Made by a program: the position numbers and the translations under genes. DNA of 64,000 nt from Chloroflexota bacterium. GTDB taxonomy: Bacteria; Chloroflexota; Dormibacteria; Dormibacterales; Dormibacteraceae. Location of the stretch: positions 1 to 64,000 of the forward strand of contig VBIW01000034.1 of assembly GCA_005880915.1 (NCBI GenBank), read 5' to 3'. Below, piece by piece: positions 18,275 to 24,920 of this stretch. How positions within the stretch are numbered: the first letter of the stretch is position 1; each line of letters starts with the position of its first letter. A model generated the notes under the pieces. The model saw nothing but the letters and a program-made list of their open reading frames with translations. It was not told the origin of the DNA and did not search any database.

Positions 18275-18281
18275 CGAAGGC

Positions 18282-18310
18282 ACCCTCTCCCCTCAGGGGA
18301 GAGGGGCGTG
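18282..18310 (+). repeat. Family B hairpin repeat, copy B1
   Basis: A 10-bp inverted repeat (CCCTCTCCCC and GGGGAGAGGG around TCA) followed by GGCGTG. It lies just past the kinase gene stop, between convergent genes, where it could also stop transcription, though no T-run follows. Confidence 0.8.
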
Positions 18311-18341
18311 GTTAACTCTTGAGCCGGTTGTCCAGCCGGTC

Positions 18342-18425
18342 CTCCCCATTTACGGGGAGGTGGCGCGAAGCGCCGGAGGGGCAGCGCCGGAGGGGCAGCG
18401 CCGCAGGGGCAGCGCCGCTGGGGCT
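18342..18425 (+). repeat. Family A hairpin repeat, copy A3, with four 14-bp tandem units
   Basis: CTCCCCATTTACGGGGAG, then GGCGCGAAGCGCC, then four tandem copies of a 14-bp unit (GCGCCGGAGGGGCA at 18370-18383 and 18384-18397, with drifted copies at 18398-18411 and 18412-18425). The tandem expansion is unique to this copy within the window. Confidence 0.85.
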
Positions 18426-18428
18426 GGT

Positions 18429-18764
18429 CTAACTCTTCAATCTGTTATCGAGCCGATCTTCATGCGATGCGAGCCTGGAAGCGCGCGCCTCCAGGTAGAC
18501 CACGAGGATCACGATCACTCCGCCCAGCACCATCAGCCCGCCGAGGGCCTCAGCCTCCACACCGCTGGGCTGGGCGATGATCTGGACCATCGCCGCCCCG
18601 AAGACAAGGATGTAGCTGAGGCCGAGGAGCCGGACGCGCGGTGCGACCTCGGAGCTGTCGCCCCCGCGCCACGGCCGCTTGCCGATGATCAGCAGGTAGG
18701 CGCCCATGATCAGCGCCAGCGAGGCGAGGACGAGAGAGGCGATCTGCACGTAGGCCGTGGTCAT
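18429..18764 (-). CDS. Small integral membrane protein of unknown function
   Basis: 111 residues with three hydrophobic segments (about 5-27, 45-63 and 73-92), short loops and a charged C-terminal tail (EARASRLASHEDRLDNRLKS). No motif is recognised. It is divergent from hisS across a 52-base region and convergent with the kinase gene. Its reality rests on amphipathic/hydrophobic patterning and a clean ATG start. Confidence 0.65.
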   Translation of the reverse strand: MTTAYVQIASLVLASLALIMGAYLLIIGKRPWRGGDSSEVAPRVRLLGLSYILVFGAAMVQIIAQPSGVEAEALGGLMVLGGVIVILVVYLEARASRLASHEDRLDNRLKS

Positions 18765-18775
18765 CGGCGCGAGAG

Positions 18776-18806
18776 TTTAACCCCTCAACCCGGTGCTTCT
18801 TACAAT
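18776..18806 (+). promoter_or_regulatory. Probable hisS promoter
   Basis: TACAAT (18801-18806) ends 10 bases before the ATG at 18817, with TTTAAC (18776-18781) 19 bases upstream as a weak -35. Transcription would begin at or just before the ATG. This excludes the GTG at 18793 as start. Confidence 0.5.
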
Positions 18807-18816
18807 CGAACACTCA

Positions 18817-20073
18817 ATGCCTCGCTCCGAACCCATCAAAGCGGTCCGCGGGGTTCGCGACATCCTCCCTGGCGAGCTGCCCTTATGGCGTGCCGCCGAG
18901 CAAGCCGCGTCGGCTGTCGCGCGCCGGTTCGGCTACGAGGAGATCGTCACGCCAATCCTCGAGCACGCGGAGCTCATCGAACGCGCCGGCGAGGACACCG
19001 ATGCATTCGCCAAGGAGCTGTATCGCTTCGAGGATCGGAGCGGCCGTGCCCTCGCGTTGCGTCCGGAGGCCACTGCCGGAGTTGTGCGCGCCTACTTCGA
19101 GCGCGGCCTCAATCAGGGTCCTCAACCCACGCGTCTTTTTTTAACCGGGCCGATGTTTCGCTATGACCGTCCGCAGAAGGGTCGCTACCGCCAGTTCTAT
19201 CAGCTCGACGTCGAAGCGATAGGCAGCGCAGCCGCGGCACTCGACGCAGAGGTCATCGAGCTGGCGCGCGATTGGCTGCGCGAGGTCGGACTTGGCGACC
19301 TGCGGCTCGAGCTGAACAGCATCGGCGACTCGAAATGCAAGCCCGCGTATCTAGAGCGCTTGCAGGATTATTACCGGCCCCTCAAAGCAAAGCTCAGCCC
19401 GGACTCGCAGCAGCGCCTGGAGCGCAATCCACTGCGTCTGCTCGACAGCAAGTCTGAGCAGGATGCTCCGTTCAAATCGAGCGCGCCGAAAATCACCGAT
19501 CATCTGTGCGACGAGTGCGCGACGCATTGGGCGCTGGTGCGACGCCTCCTCGACACGGCGGAGATCGAGTACGTCCTCAATCCTTACCTCGTTCGAGGCC
19601 TCGACTACTACACGCGGACGGTTTTCGAGTTCTATCCAAGCGGCGCAGCAGGACAGCAGGACGCACTTGGTGGCGGCGGCCGGTACGACGGTCTGGCTGA
19701 GGCCGAGGGCTGGCCGCCGACAGCGGCGGTCGGCTTCGCGAGCGGCCTCGACCGCGTGACGGAGCTGATTGCCGCGAGCGGCGTGGACGTCATTGCGAGG
19801 CCGACGGCTGACGTGCTTGTGGTGCCGGACGGTGACCTCGCGGTCGAAGCCGCCGAGGTGGCGCGCATCTGCCGCGCGGTCAGGTCGACCGCAGTCGACT
19901 ACGAGTCGAAGAGCCTGACGGCGAAGATGCGCGCGGCGAACAAGCTGGGCGCGAAGTGGGTCGTTCTGCTGACTCTTGACGCGGCGTCACGCCGTTCAGC
20001 CCAGCTGCGTGACATGACGAGTGGTGAGCAGGAAGAGCTCGCGTGGGTGGAGCTGCCGACGCGCCTCGCATGA
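18817..20073 (+). CDS. hisS: Histidyl-tRNA synthetase
   Basis: Class II synthetase of 418 residues starting MPRSEPIKAVRGVRDILPGE. Motif 2 region FRYDRPQKGRYRQFYQLDVEAIG, the HisA motif LVRGLDYYTRTVFEFY, GGGGRYDGLAE and a C-terminal anticodon-binding domain (DVLVVPDGDLAVEAAEVA) are all present. ATG 18817 is chosen because a TACAAT box lies between it and the GTG at 18793. The stop overlaps the aspS start (ATGA), forming the common hisS-aspS operon. Confidence 0.96.
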   Translation: MPRSEPIKAVRGVRDILPGELPLWRAAEQAASAVARRFGYEEIVTPILEHAELIERAGEDTDAFAKELYRFEDRSGRALALRPEATAGVVRAYFERGLNQGPQPTRLFLTGPMFRYDRPQKGRYRQFYQLDVEAIGSAAAALDAEVIELARDWLREVGLGDLRLELNSIGDSKCKPAYLERLQDYYRPLKAKLSPDSQQRLERNPLRLLDSKSEQDAPFKSSAPKITDHLCDECATHWALVRRLLDTAEIEYVLNPYLVRGLDYYTRTVFEFYPSGAAGQQDALGGGGRYDGLAEAEGWPPTAAVGFASGLDRVTELIAASGVDVIARPTADVLVVPDGDLAVEAAEVARICRAVRSTAVDYESKSLTAKMRAANKLGAKWVVLLTLDAASRRSAQLRDMTSGEQEELAWVELPTRLA

Positions 20074-21803
20074 GCGGGTTCACAGCGCCCCATTGCGGCG
20101 CGCTACGCGCGAGCGACGACGGCCGCGAAGTCGAGCTTTACGGCTGGGTCGCGCGACGCCGCGACCACGGCGGGGTGACTTTCATCGATCTGCGCGACAG
20201 GTGGGGCACGGTGCAGGTGGTGATCAGGTCGCTCGAGGCCGAAATCAGAAACGAGTACGTCGTGCGCATCAAAGGCAAGGTCACCCGCCGCCCCGGCGGA
20301 TCTGAGAACCCAAAAATGGCGACGGGCGACGTCGAAGTCGTGGCCAGCGATCTGGAGATCATCTCGGAGTCGCACCCGACCCCATTTCCGATCGAGGACC
20401 CGGAGGAGCCTGACGAGAAGACGCGCCTCGAGTATCGCTACCTCGACCTGCGGCGCCCGCCGATGACAAAGATGCTCGAGCTGCGCAGCCGGGTGAACAA
20501 GATCATCCGCGACTTCATGGACCGCAACGAATTCATCGAAGTCGAGACGCCGATACTCACACGGAGCTCGCCCTCCGGAGCGCGTGACTTCCTCGTGCCG
20601 TCGCGCCTCCACCCCGGAAACTTCTATGCCTTGCCGCAGGCACCGCAGATGTTGAAGCAGCTGCTGATGGTGTCGGGCGTGCAGCGCTACTACCAGATCG
20701 CACGGTGCTTCCGCGACGAAAACCTGAGAGCTGATCGGCAGCCAGAGTTCACGCAGCTCGACGTGGAGATGTCGTTCTGCGACGAGGAGGATGTCTTTTC
20801 CCTGGTCGAGGGCCTGTTCGCCGAGCTCTGGCGAGAGATCCTGGGGGTGTCACTGTCGGTGCCGTTTCCGCGACTGGACATCAAGGAGTCTTTCTTGCGG
20901 TACGGCTCGGACAAGCCGGACCTGCGCTACGAGCTGGAGATCGCCGACCTGGGTGGCGCGCTGCATGAGACCAGGGCCGAGATATTCCGCAAGGTGCTGG
21001 CCGCGGGCGGCGTCGTGCGCGGACTCAGTGTGCCGAACGGCAAGGATTTCGCACGTCGCGAGCTCGACGAGCTCGTGACCGTCGCCAAAGGCGCGGGTGG
21101 GCAAGGACTGGCTTGGCTGCCTGGACCGCTGGACAAGTTTCTCAGCGAGGGCGAGACCGGCGAGATCCGGCGCTTGACCGGCGCCGGCGCCAACGACCTG
21201 GTCCTGGTCGTAGCTGACCGACGCCGAAAGGCCGAGACAGTGATGGGCTTGATCCGGCAGGAGGTCGCTCGGCGCCGCAAGCTCGTACGCGAAGGCGAGT
21301 GGAAGTTCCTCTGGATCAACCCCACATACCTTTTTGAGGAGGACGACCAGGGCAAGCTCACGTACGCCCATCACCCCTTCACGCGGCCTTTCGACGAAGA
21401 CATGTCGTTCGTAGAGGAGCGGCCGTATGACGTCAAGGCACACGCCTACGACATCGTGTGCAACGGCTACGAGCTTGGCGGGGGGAGTCTCCGCATCTAC
21501 GACCCGGCGATGCAGGAACGTGTGTTTCAGCTGCTCGGCATGCCGCTCGAGATGATCCGGGCGCGCTTTGGCACTTTGCTCGAGGCCTTCACATACGGAG
21601 TTCCACCGCACGGCGGGATCGCACCCGGAATCGATCGCATCGTGATGATGCTGGGTGGGACCGACAACATCCGTGATGTCATCGCGTTTCCCAAAACCCA
21701 ATCGATGTCGGACTTGATGCTCGGCGCTCCGTCGGAGGTCGACCAGTCGCAGCTCGAAGAGCTCCACCTCAAGGTCGTCCCACCCCAGAAAGCACCGTCG
21801 TAG
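20070..21803 (+). CDS. aspS: Aspartyl-tRNA synthetase, bacterial type, probably non-discriminating
   Basis: Starting at the ATG that overlaps the hisS stop, this is 577 residues: N-terminal OB-fold (GWVARRRDHGGVTFIDLRD), class II core (FMDRNEFIEVETPIL, RYYQIARCFRDENLRADRQPEFTQ split across motif 2), the bacterial GAD insertion (about residues 290-420) and motif 3 (GGIAPGIDRIVMMLGG). His33 in RRRDHGG is the residue type associated with non-discriminating AspRS, which also charges tRNA-Asn for GatCAB amidation. Discriminating E. coli AspRS has Leu there. That specificity is an inference. Confidence 0.96.
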   Translation: MSGFTAPHCGALRASDDGREVELYGWVARRRDHGGVTFIDLRDRWGTVQVVIRSLEAEIRNEYVVRIKGKVTRRPGGSENPKMATGDVEVVASDLEIISESHPTPFPIEDPEEPDEKTRLEYRYLDLRRPPMTKMLELRSRVNKIIRDFMDRNEFIEVETPILTRSSPSGARDFLVPSRLHPGNFYALPQAPQMLKQLLMVSGVQRYYQIARCFRDENLRADRQPEFTQLDVEMSFCDEEDVFSLVEGLFAELWREILGVSLSVPFPRLDIKESFLRYGSDKPDLRYELEIADLGGALHETRAEIFRKVLAAGGVVRGLSVPNGKDFARRELDELVTVAKGAGGQGLAWLPGPLDKFLSEGETGEIRRLTGAGANDLVLVVADRRRKAETVMGLIRQEVARRRKLVREGEWKFLWINPTYLFEEDDQGKLTYAHHPFTRPFDEDMSFVEERPYDVKAHAYDIVCNGYELGGGSLRIYDPAMQERVFQLLGMPLEMIRARFGTLLEAFTYGVPPHGGIAPGIDRIVMMLGGTDNIRDVIAFPKTQSMSDLMLGAPSEVDQSQLEELHLKVVPPQKAPS

Positions 21804-21806
21804 GAT
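21801..21806 (+). promoter_or_regulatory. Possible -10 box for the downstream structured RNA
   Basis: TAGGAT overlaps the aspS stop. Initiation about 7 bases later (near 21813) would begin exactly where the predicted closing helix of the RNA starts. No good -35 is seen. Confidence 0.35.
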
Positions 21807-21812
21807 TGGCGG

Positions 21813-21982
21813 TGCTCCCGAAGGGTGGCGGGCATGTGCGCGTTGCCCAACACTCGCTGAAAGGGACCCCGGAGTCCGCAAGGCCGACCAAATGCCCGCT
21901 TCGACGGGACTTGGAGAGCCGAGGCAGGGGACCCACCTGAGCATGCTCAGGACAACCCACCCCCGCTGCCTGGAGGGAGTCT
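21813..21982 (+). ncRNA. ssrS: Candidate 6S-like regulatory RNA
   Basis: Non-coding stretch of about 170 bases closed by a long-range helix: CTCCC (21815-21819) pairs with GGGAG (21975-21979), and GGTGGCGGG (21824-21832) pairs with CCCGCTGCC (21962-21970), with small internal loops between. The interior has an apical arm (AGTCC 21873-21877 with GGACT 21907-21911) and, on the 3' side of the central region, a hairpin CCTGAG-CATG-CTCAGG (21936-21951). The E. coli 6S central bubble has a comparable small hairpin. Position just after aspS recalls Bacillus 6S-1 (from memory). Identity as 6S is inferred; structured RNA is more secure than the family name. Confidence 0.45.
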
Positions 21983-22017
21983 TGTGGATCAGGCCCGAGG
22001 GCGTCTCGCGGATCAGG

Positions 22018-22060
22018 CCCCCTCTCCCCCCAGGGGAGAGGGATCAGGGGAGAGGGGCGT
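22018..22060 (+). repeat. Family B hairpin repeat, copy B2
   Basis: CCCTCTCCCC/GGGGAGAGGG inverted repeat followed by ATCAGGGGAGAGGGGCGTG. The final GTG is the probable start codon of the next gene, and the G-rich run before it would serve as its ribosome binding site. Confidence 0.8.
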
Positions 22061-22364
22061 GAAACTCATACCCCCTGGTCTCATCGTGGCAACGCTGCTT
22101 GTCCTCGTCGTCTCCCAGCTCTGCTTCGCCTTCCTCCCATACCGCCGCCGCGCCTACATCCCCATCGTCTTGATGACCGCGCTCGGTTTCGGCCTCGGCC
22201 AGCTCTGGGACTACCTCGGCCTGCCGTCCGCCCGCCTCGGCCAGGCCAACCTGCTGCCGGCCGCGGCCTTCGCAGTCCTGCTTCAGCCGCTGGCACGCTT
22301 CGTCCCCAGGCCCTCCCGCGAATCCAGGGAACCGACTTCGGGCAATGAGGGGACCCGCACTTAA
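22059..22364 (+). CDS. Small membrane protein, unknown function
   Basis: 101 residues from the GTG at 22059. A longer frame from 21984 translates the repeat element and is less likely. Three hydrophobic segments are visible (LIVATLLVLVVSQLCFAFL, YIPIVLMTALGFGLGQLW, LLPAAAFAVLLQPLARFV), with a polar tail. No family is recognised. The start codon and Shine-Dalgarno-like sequence come from a family B repeat. Confidence 0.55.
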   Translation: MKLIPPGLIVATLLVLVVSQLCFAFLPYRRRAYIPIVLMTALGFGLGQLWDYLGLPSARLGQANLLPAAAFAVLLQPLARFVPRPSRESREPTSGNEGTRT

Positions 22365-22409
22365 GATTGCGGATGTGTTTGCGCTCCGTGCGCTGAGGGT
22401 ATTCACAGA

Positions 22410-22733
22410 GTGAGCAGTCAAAGCTTCATGTGGATCGCGTTCGGGGTGGCCGCGTTGATCGTGGCGCTCGCCCTGGCCGCGCTGCTGATCCGGCTGCGCG
22501 GAACACTCGGAGCAGTCGAAGAACTGCTCGATACGACCAACGAAGAGATGAAAGAGACACTGCCCGAGGTGAGACAGACGATCGAGAACGTGAACGACAT
22601 CACGTCCGGCGTCAACGTCGGGCTGAGGACCGGCGGTCGCGGGATGGCCGCGTTCGGCCGCGGCATCAGCGCCGCGGTGCATGGCGTAGGGGAGGCGGGT
22701 AAGAGCCTCGTTCGCTCGGTTAAAGGAGGTTAG
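22410..22733 (+). CDS. DUF948-like membrane protein
   Basis: 107 residues with an N-terminal membrane helix (FMWIAFGVAALIVALALAAL) and a heptad-rich segment (VEELLDTTNEEMKETLPEV) typical of DUF948 general stress-type proteins. A Gly/Ala tail follows. GTG start. It lies 2 bases upstream of a YtxH-like gene and upstream of a SigB-type sigma factor, so the group may be an envelope/general-stress operon. Confidence 0.7.
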   Translation: MSSQSFMWIAFGVAALIVALALAALLIRLRGTLGAVEELLDTTNEEMKETLPEVRQTIENVNDITSGVNVGLRTGGRGMAAFGRGISAAVHGVGEAGKSLVRSVKGG

Positions 22734-22735
22734 CG

Positions 22736-23062
22736 GTGGCTGACGACAGCAACGGCGGCGGTGGTTTCGGCTGGTTCATCCTCGGCGGTCTCGTGGGGCT
22801 TGCCGTTGGCGCGTACATCGCGTCGGGCCCTGGCAAGGAGCAGATCGACAGTCTGCGCAGCAAGACGATCGAGCTGAGCGGCAGTGAGCCCGTCCAGCGC
22901 GCGCGTGACGCGGCGCAGCGGGCACGGCAGATGGTCAGCGACCCCGATCACCCGGTCGGCAAGGCGATCCAGGACGGCGTTGCGGCGGCGAAGCGGAAGC
23001 GTGAAGAGCTCGAGGCGACTGCGGCGCGGAAGATGCAGCGGTCGACCAACCTGGAGGAGTAG
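22736..23062 (+). CDS. YtxH-like small membrane protein
   Basis: 108 residues, GTG start, with an AAAGGAGGTTAGC-like ribosome binding site formed by the end of the previous gene. The glycine-rich hydrophobic N-terminus (FGWFILGGLVGLAVGAYIASGPGKE) is typical of YtxH/gas-vesicle-like stress proteins. The rest is a charged helix. DUF948 and YtxH proteins are often neighbours in Gram-positive stress operons, which fits the adjacent sigma factor. Confidence 0.75.
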   Translation: MADDSNGGGGFGWFILGGLVGLAVGAYIASGPGKEQIDSLRSKTIELSGSEPVQRARDAAQRARQMVSDPDHPVGKAIQDGVAAAKRKREELEATAARKMQRSTNLEE

Positions 23063-23072
23063 GGCCCCAAAG

Positions 23073-23498
23073 ATGGCCAAGCGAAATCTCGCCGAGCTGA
23101 AGATCCCCGCCACCTCGGCGTTCATCCCGGTGGCCAAGCGAGTCGCGACCACGCTGGGCGGTCAGCTCGGTTTGAGCTTGATGGACCTCGACGAGCTCTC
23201 GATCGCGCTCACGCAAGCGTGCGACAGCGCAATCTCGGCAGCCGAGGAGCTTGGCACTCCCGCTGACCTGAAGCTCACCTATTTCGCGACCGACCGGGCG
23301 CTCGTCGTCGACGTCGACCTCATGCCGATCGGCACCGCGTTGCCGATGCCGGGGATCAAGCACGAGTCAAACGTCGACCCTGAGCTGCAGCGCCTCGCCT
23401 ACGAGATGATCCGCTGCTTCGTCGACGACTTCCGGCCGACCATCGAGCCGCTTACGGGGCATGTGAGCTTCCGGATGGTCAAGCACCTGGCCGGCTGA
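23073..23498 (+). CDS. RsbW-like ATP-binding regulator, degenerate
   Basis: 141 residues from ATG 23073. The start (LAELKIPATSAFIPVAKRVATTLGGQ) and MDLDELSIALTQACDSAISAAEE match the RsbW/SpoIIAB anti-sigma fold. However, the catalytic Glu and ATP/Mg Asn of the usual EAxTNAV box are Gln and Ser here, and no clear DxGxG glycine box is seen. Located 28 bases upstream of a SigB/F-type sigma factor, it is probably its anti-sigma factor or a pseudo-version that only binds. A longer frame starting at 22884 runs over the previous gene and is rejected. Confidence 0.72.
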   Translation: MAKRNLAELKIPATSAFIPVAKRVATTLGGQLGLSLMDLDELSIALTQACDSAISAAEELGTPADLKLTYFATDRALVVDVDLMPIGTALPMPGIKHESNVDPELQRLAYEMIRCFVDDFRPTIEPLTGHVSFRMVKHLAG

Positions 23499-23526
23499 CC
23501 GCCAAGCGGCGGAAACTAGAGTTCTA

Positions 23527-24309
23527 TTGGCATCACCGCCGCGGATACCGCGCGAGGAGCTGCGGGCGCTCCATCGCCGCTACAAGGAAACCACGGACCC
23601 GGCCGAGCGCGATCGCGTCCGCGCCCAGCTCGTCGAGGCCTACCACGACTTCGTCTATTTTCTGGCTCGGAAATTCCAGAACCGCGGCGAGCCTCTGGAC
23701 GATATCGTCCAGGTCGGCTACCTCGGCCTGATCAAGGCGATCGAGCGATTCGACCCGGACCTCGGATATGAGTTCACGACCTTCGCCACCCTGACGGTCG
23801 CGGGGGAGATCAAGCGCTACTTCCGCGACAAGGGCACAGCGATCCGTTTTCCGCGCCGCCTCCAGGAGCTGCATCAGTCGGTGGTCCGGGTCAACGAGCA
23901 GATGAAGATCGAGCTCGGTCGCGAGCCGACGGTGTCTGAGCTGGCCGAACGCCTCGGGGTCACCCCCGATGACGTGACCGAAGCAATGGAAATGGGACCG
24001 GCCTACGTACCGCTGTCACTCGACCAGCCGGTCGGAACGGGTGATGGGCAGGACAGCCGATCGGTGGCAGAGCAGATCGGCGGCGCCGACCCCGAGCTCG
24101 AGCGCGTCGAGATGCGCGACGTGCTGGATCGCGCCATGGAGCACCTGACCCCACGCGAGCGCGCCATCATGGCGATGAGGTTTTACGAGCAGATGTCTCA
24201 GTCGGAGATCGCGCGTCGCCTCGGGATCAGCCAGATGCATGTATCCCGGCTGCAGCGCGCCGCGCTGGAGCAGCTGCGGAAGTACGTGCCCCAGGAGAGC
24301 GCGGGCTGA
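23527..24309 (+). CDS. RNA polymerase sigma factor, SigB/SigF/SigG subfamily
   Basis: 260 residues, TTG start. Region 2 (YHDFVYFLARKFQNRGEPLDDI, VGYLGLIKAIERFDP, FTTFATLTVAGEIKRYFRD) and the SigB-family hallmark IRFPRRLQELH are clear. Region 3 (LGREPTVSELAERLGV) and region 4 (LTPRERAIMAMRFYEQMSQSEIARRLGISQMHVSRLQ) follow. It likely directs a general-stress or envelope regulon and is controlled by the RsbW-like protein upstream. Its stop overlaps the pdxH start (TGATG), so the two are co-transcribed. Confidence 0.93.
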   Translation: MASPPRIPREELRALHRRYKETTDPAERDRVRAQLVEAYHDFVYFLARKFQNRGEPLDDIVQVGYLGLIKAIERFDPDLGYEFTTFATLTVAGEIKRYFRDKGTAIRFPRRLQELHQSVVRVNEQMKIELGREPTVSELAERLGVTPDDVTEAMEMGPAYVPLSLDQPVGTGDGQDSRSVAEQIGGADPELERVEMRDVLDRAMEHLTPRERAIMAMRFYEQMSQSEIARRLGISQMHVSRLQRAALEQLRKYVPQESAG

Positions 24310-24905
24310 TGTCCCTTCTGGAAGAGCAAGCGCCCGGCGACCCCTACCAGCTCTTCAGCAAATGGTTCGGCGAGGCCATGGACGCCGGCGCTCCGCAGCC
24401 CGATGCGATGACGCTCGCCACCGCGGGAGAAGAGGGACCGTCCGCGCGCATGGTCCTGTACAAGGGTTTACGGAAGGGCTCCTTCATCTTCTATACCAAC
24501 TACGACAGCCGGAAAGGCCGAGACATCTCTCACGACCGCCGGGCTGCGCTCGTCTTCTACTGGTCGGTCACGCGCCACCAGGTGAGGGTCTATGGGGTCG
24601 TGCACAAGATCAAGCGTGAAGACGCTGCGGTCTACTTTGCGACCAGGCCGCGCGGCGCGCAGCTCTCCGCCCTCGCGTCGCCTCAGAGCCGGGTCGTGCG
24701 ATCGCGGGGGGTCCTCGAAAGGAGAGTGTTGGAGCTGGCGGAGCTGCATCCCGAGACGGTGCCACTCCCTCGCACGTGGGGTGGCTACGCCCTTCGCCCG
24801 GTATGGATCGAGTTCTGGGAGAGCCGCGAAGACCGGCTGCACGACCGCCTCCGCTACACGGTGAACGACCGGGGCATTTGGCGCATGGAGCGGCTCGCCC
24901 CTTAA
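24309..24905 (+). CDS. pdxH: Pyridoxamine 5'-phosphate oxidase
   Basis: 198 residues of the flavin-dependent PNP/PMP oxidase family, which makes pyridoxal 5'-phosphate. Motifs include MTLATAGEEGPSARMVLYKG, FYTNYDSRKGRDI, ALVFYWSVTRHQVRVYG, a substrate loop ending LASPQSRVVRS and the C-terminal RLHDRLRYT. Length is normal. Overlap with the sigma-factor stop suggests coupling. Confidence 0.93.
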   Translation: MSLLEEQAPGDPYQLFSKWFGEAMDAGAPQPDAMTLATAGEEGPSARMVLYKGLRKGSFIFYTNYDSRKGRDISHDRRAALVFYWSVTRHQVRVYGVVHKIKREDAAVYFATRPRGAQLSALASPQSRVVRSRGVLERRVLELAELHPETVPLPRTWGGYALRPVWIEFWESREDRLHDRLRYTVNDRGIWRMERLAP

Positions 24906-24908
24906 ACT
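24878..24908 (+). promoter_or_regulatory. Possible alaS promoter
   Basis: TAAACT (24903-24908) lies 12 bases before the GTG of alaS. TTGGCG (24878-24883) is 19 bases upstream. No Shine-Dalgarno sequence separates the -10 box and the start, which suggests a leaderless message. Confidence 0.4.
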
Positions 24909-24920
24909 CGGTTCACCCCC

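Noticed and set aside
18282..18425. CRISPR-like array between the kinase gene and the small membrane protein
   Set aside because: Units are 14 bp without spacers and the flanking copies are dispersed hairpin repeats, not direct repeats with unique spacers.
21892..21912. Possible tmRNA 5' motif (TTCGACGGGA)
   Set aside because: A short match only; no tag peptide or tRNA-like acceptor end within the needed distance, and membrane-protein coding follows.
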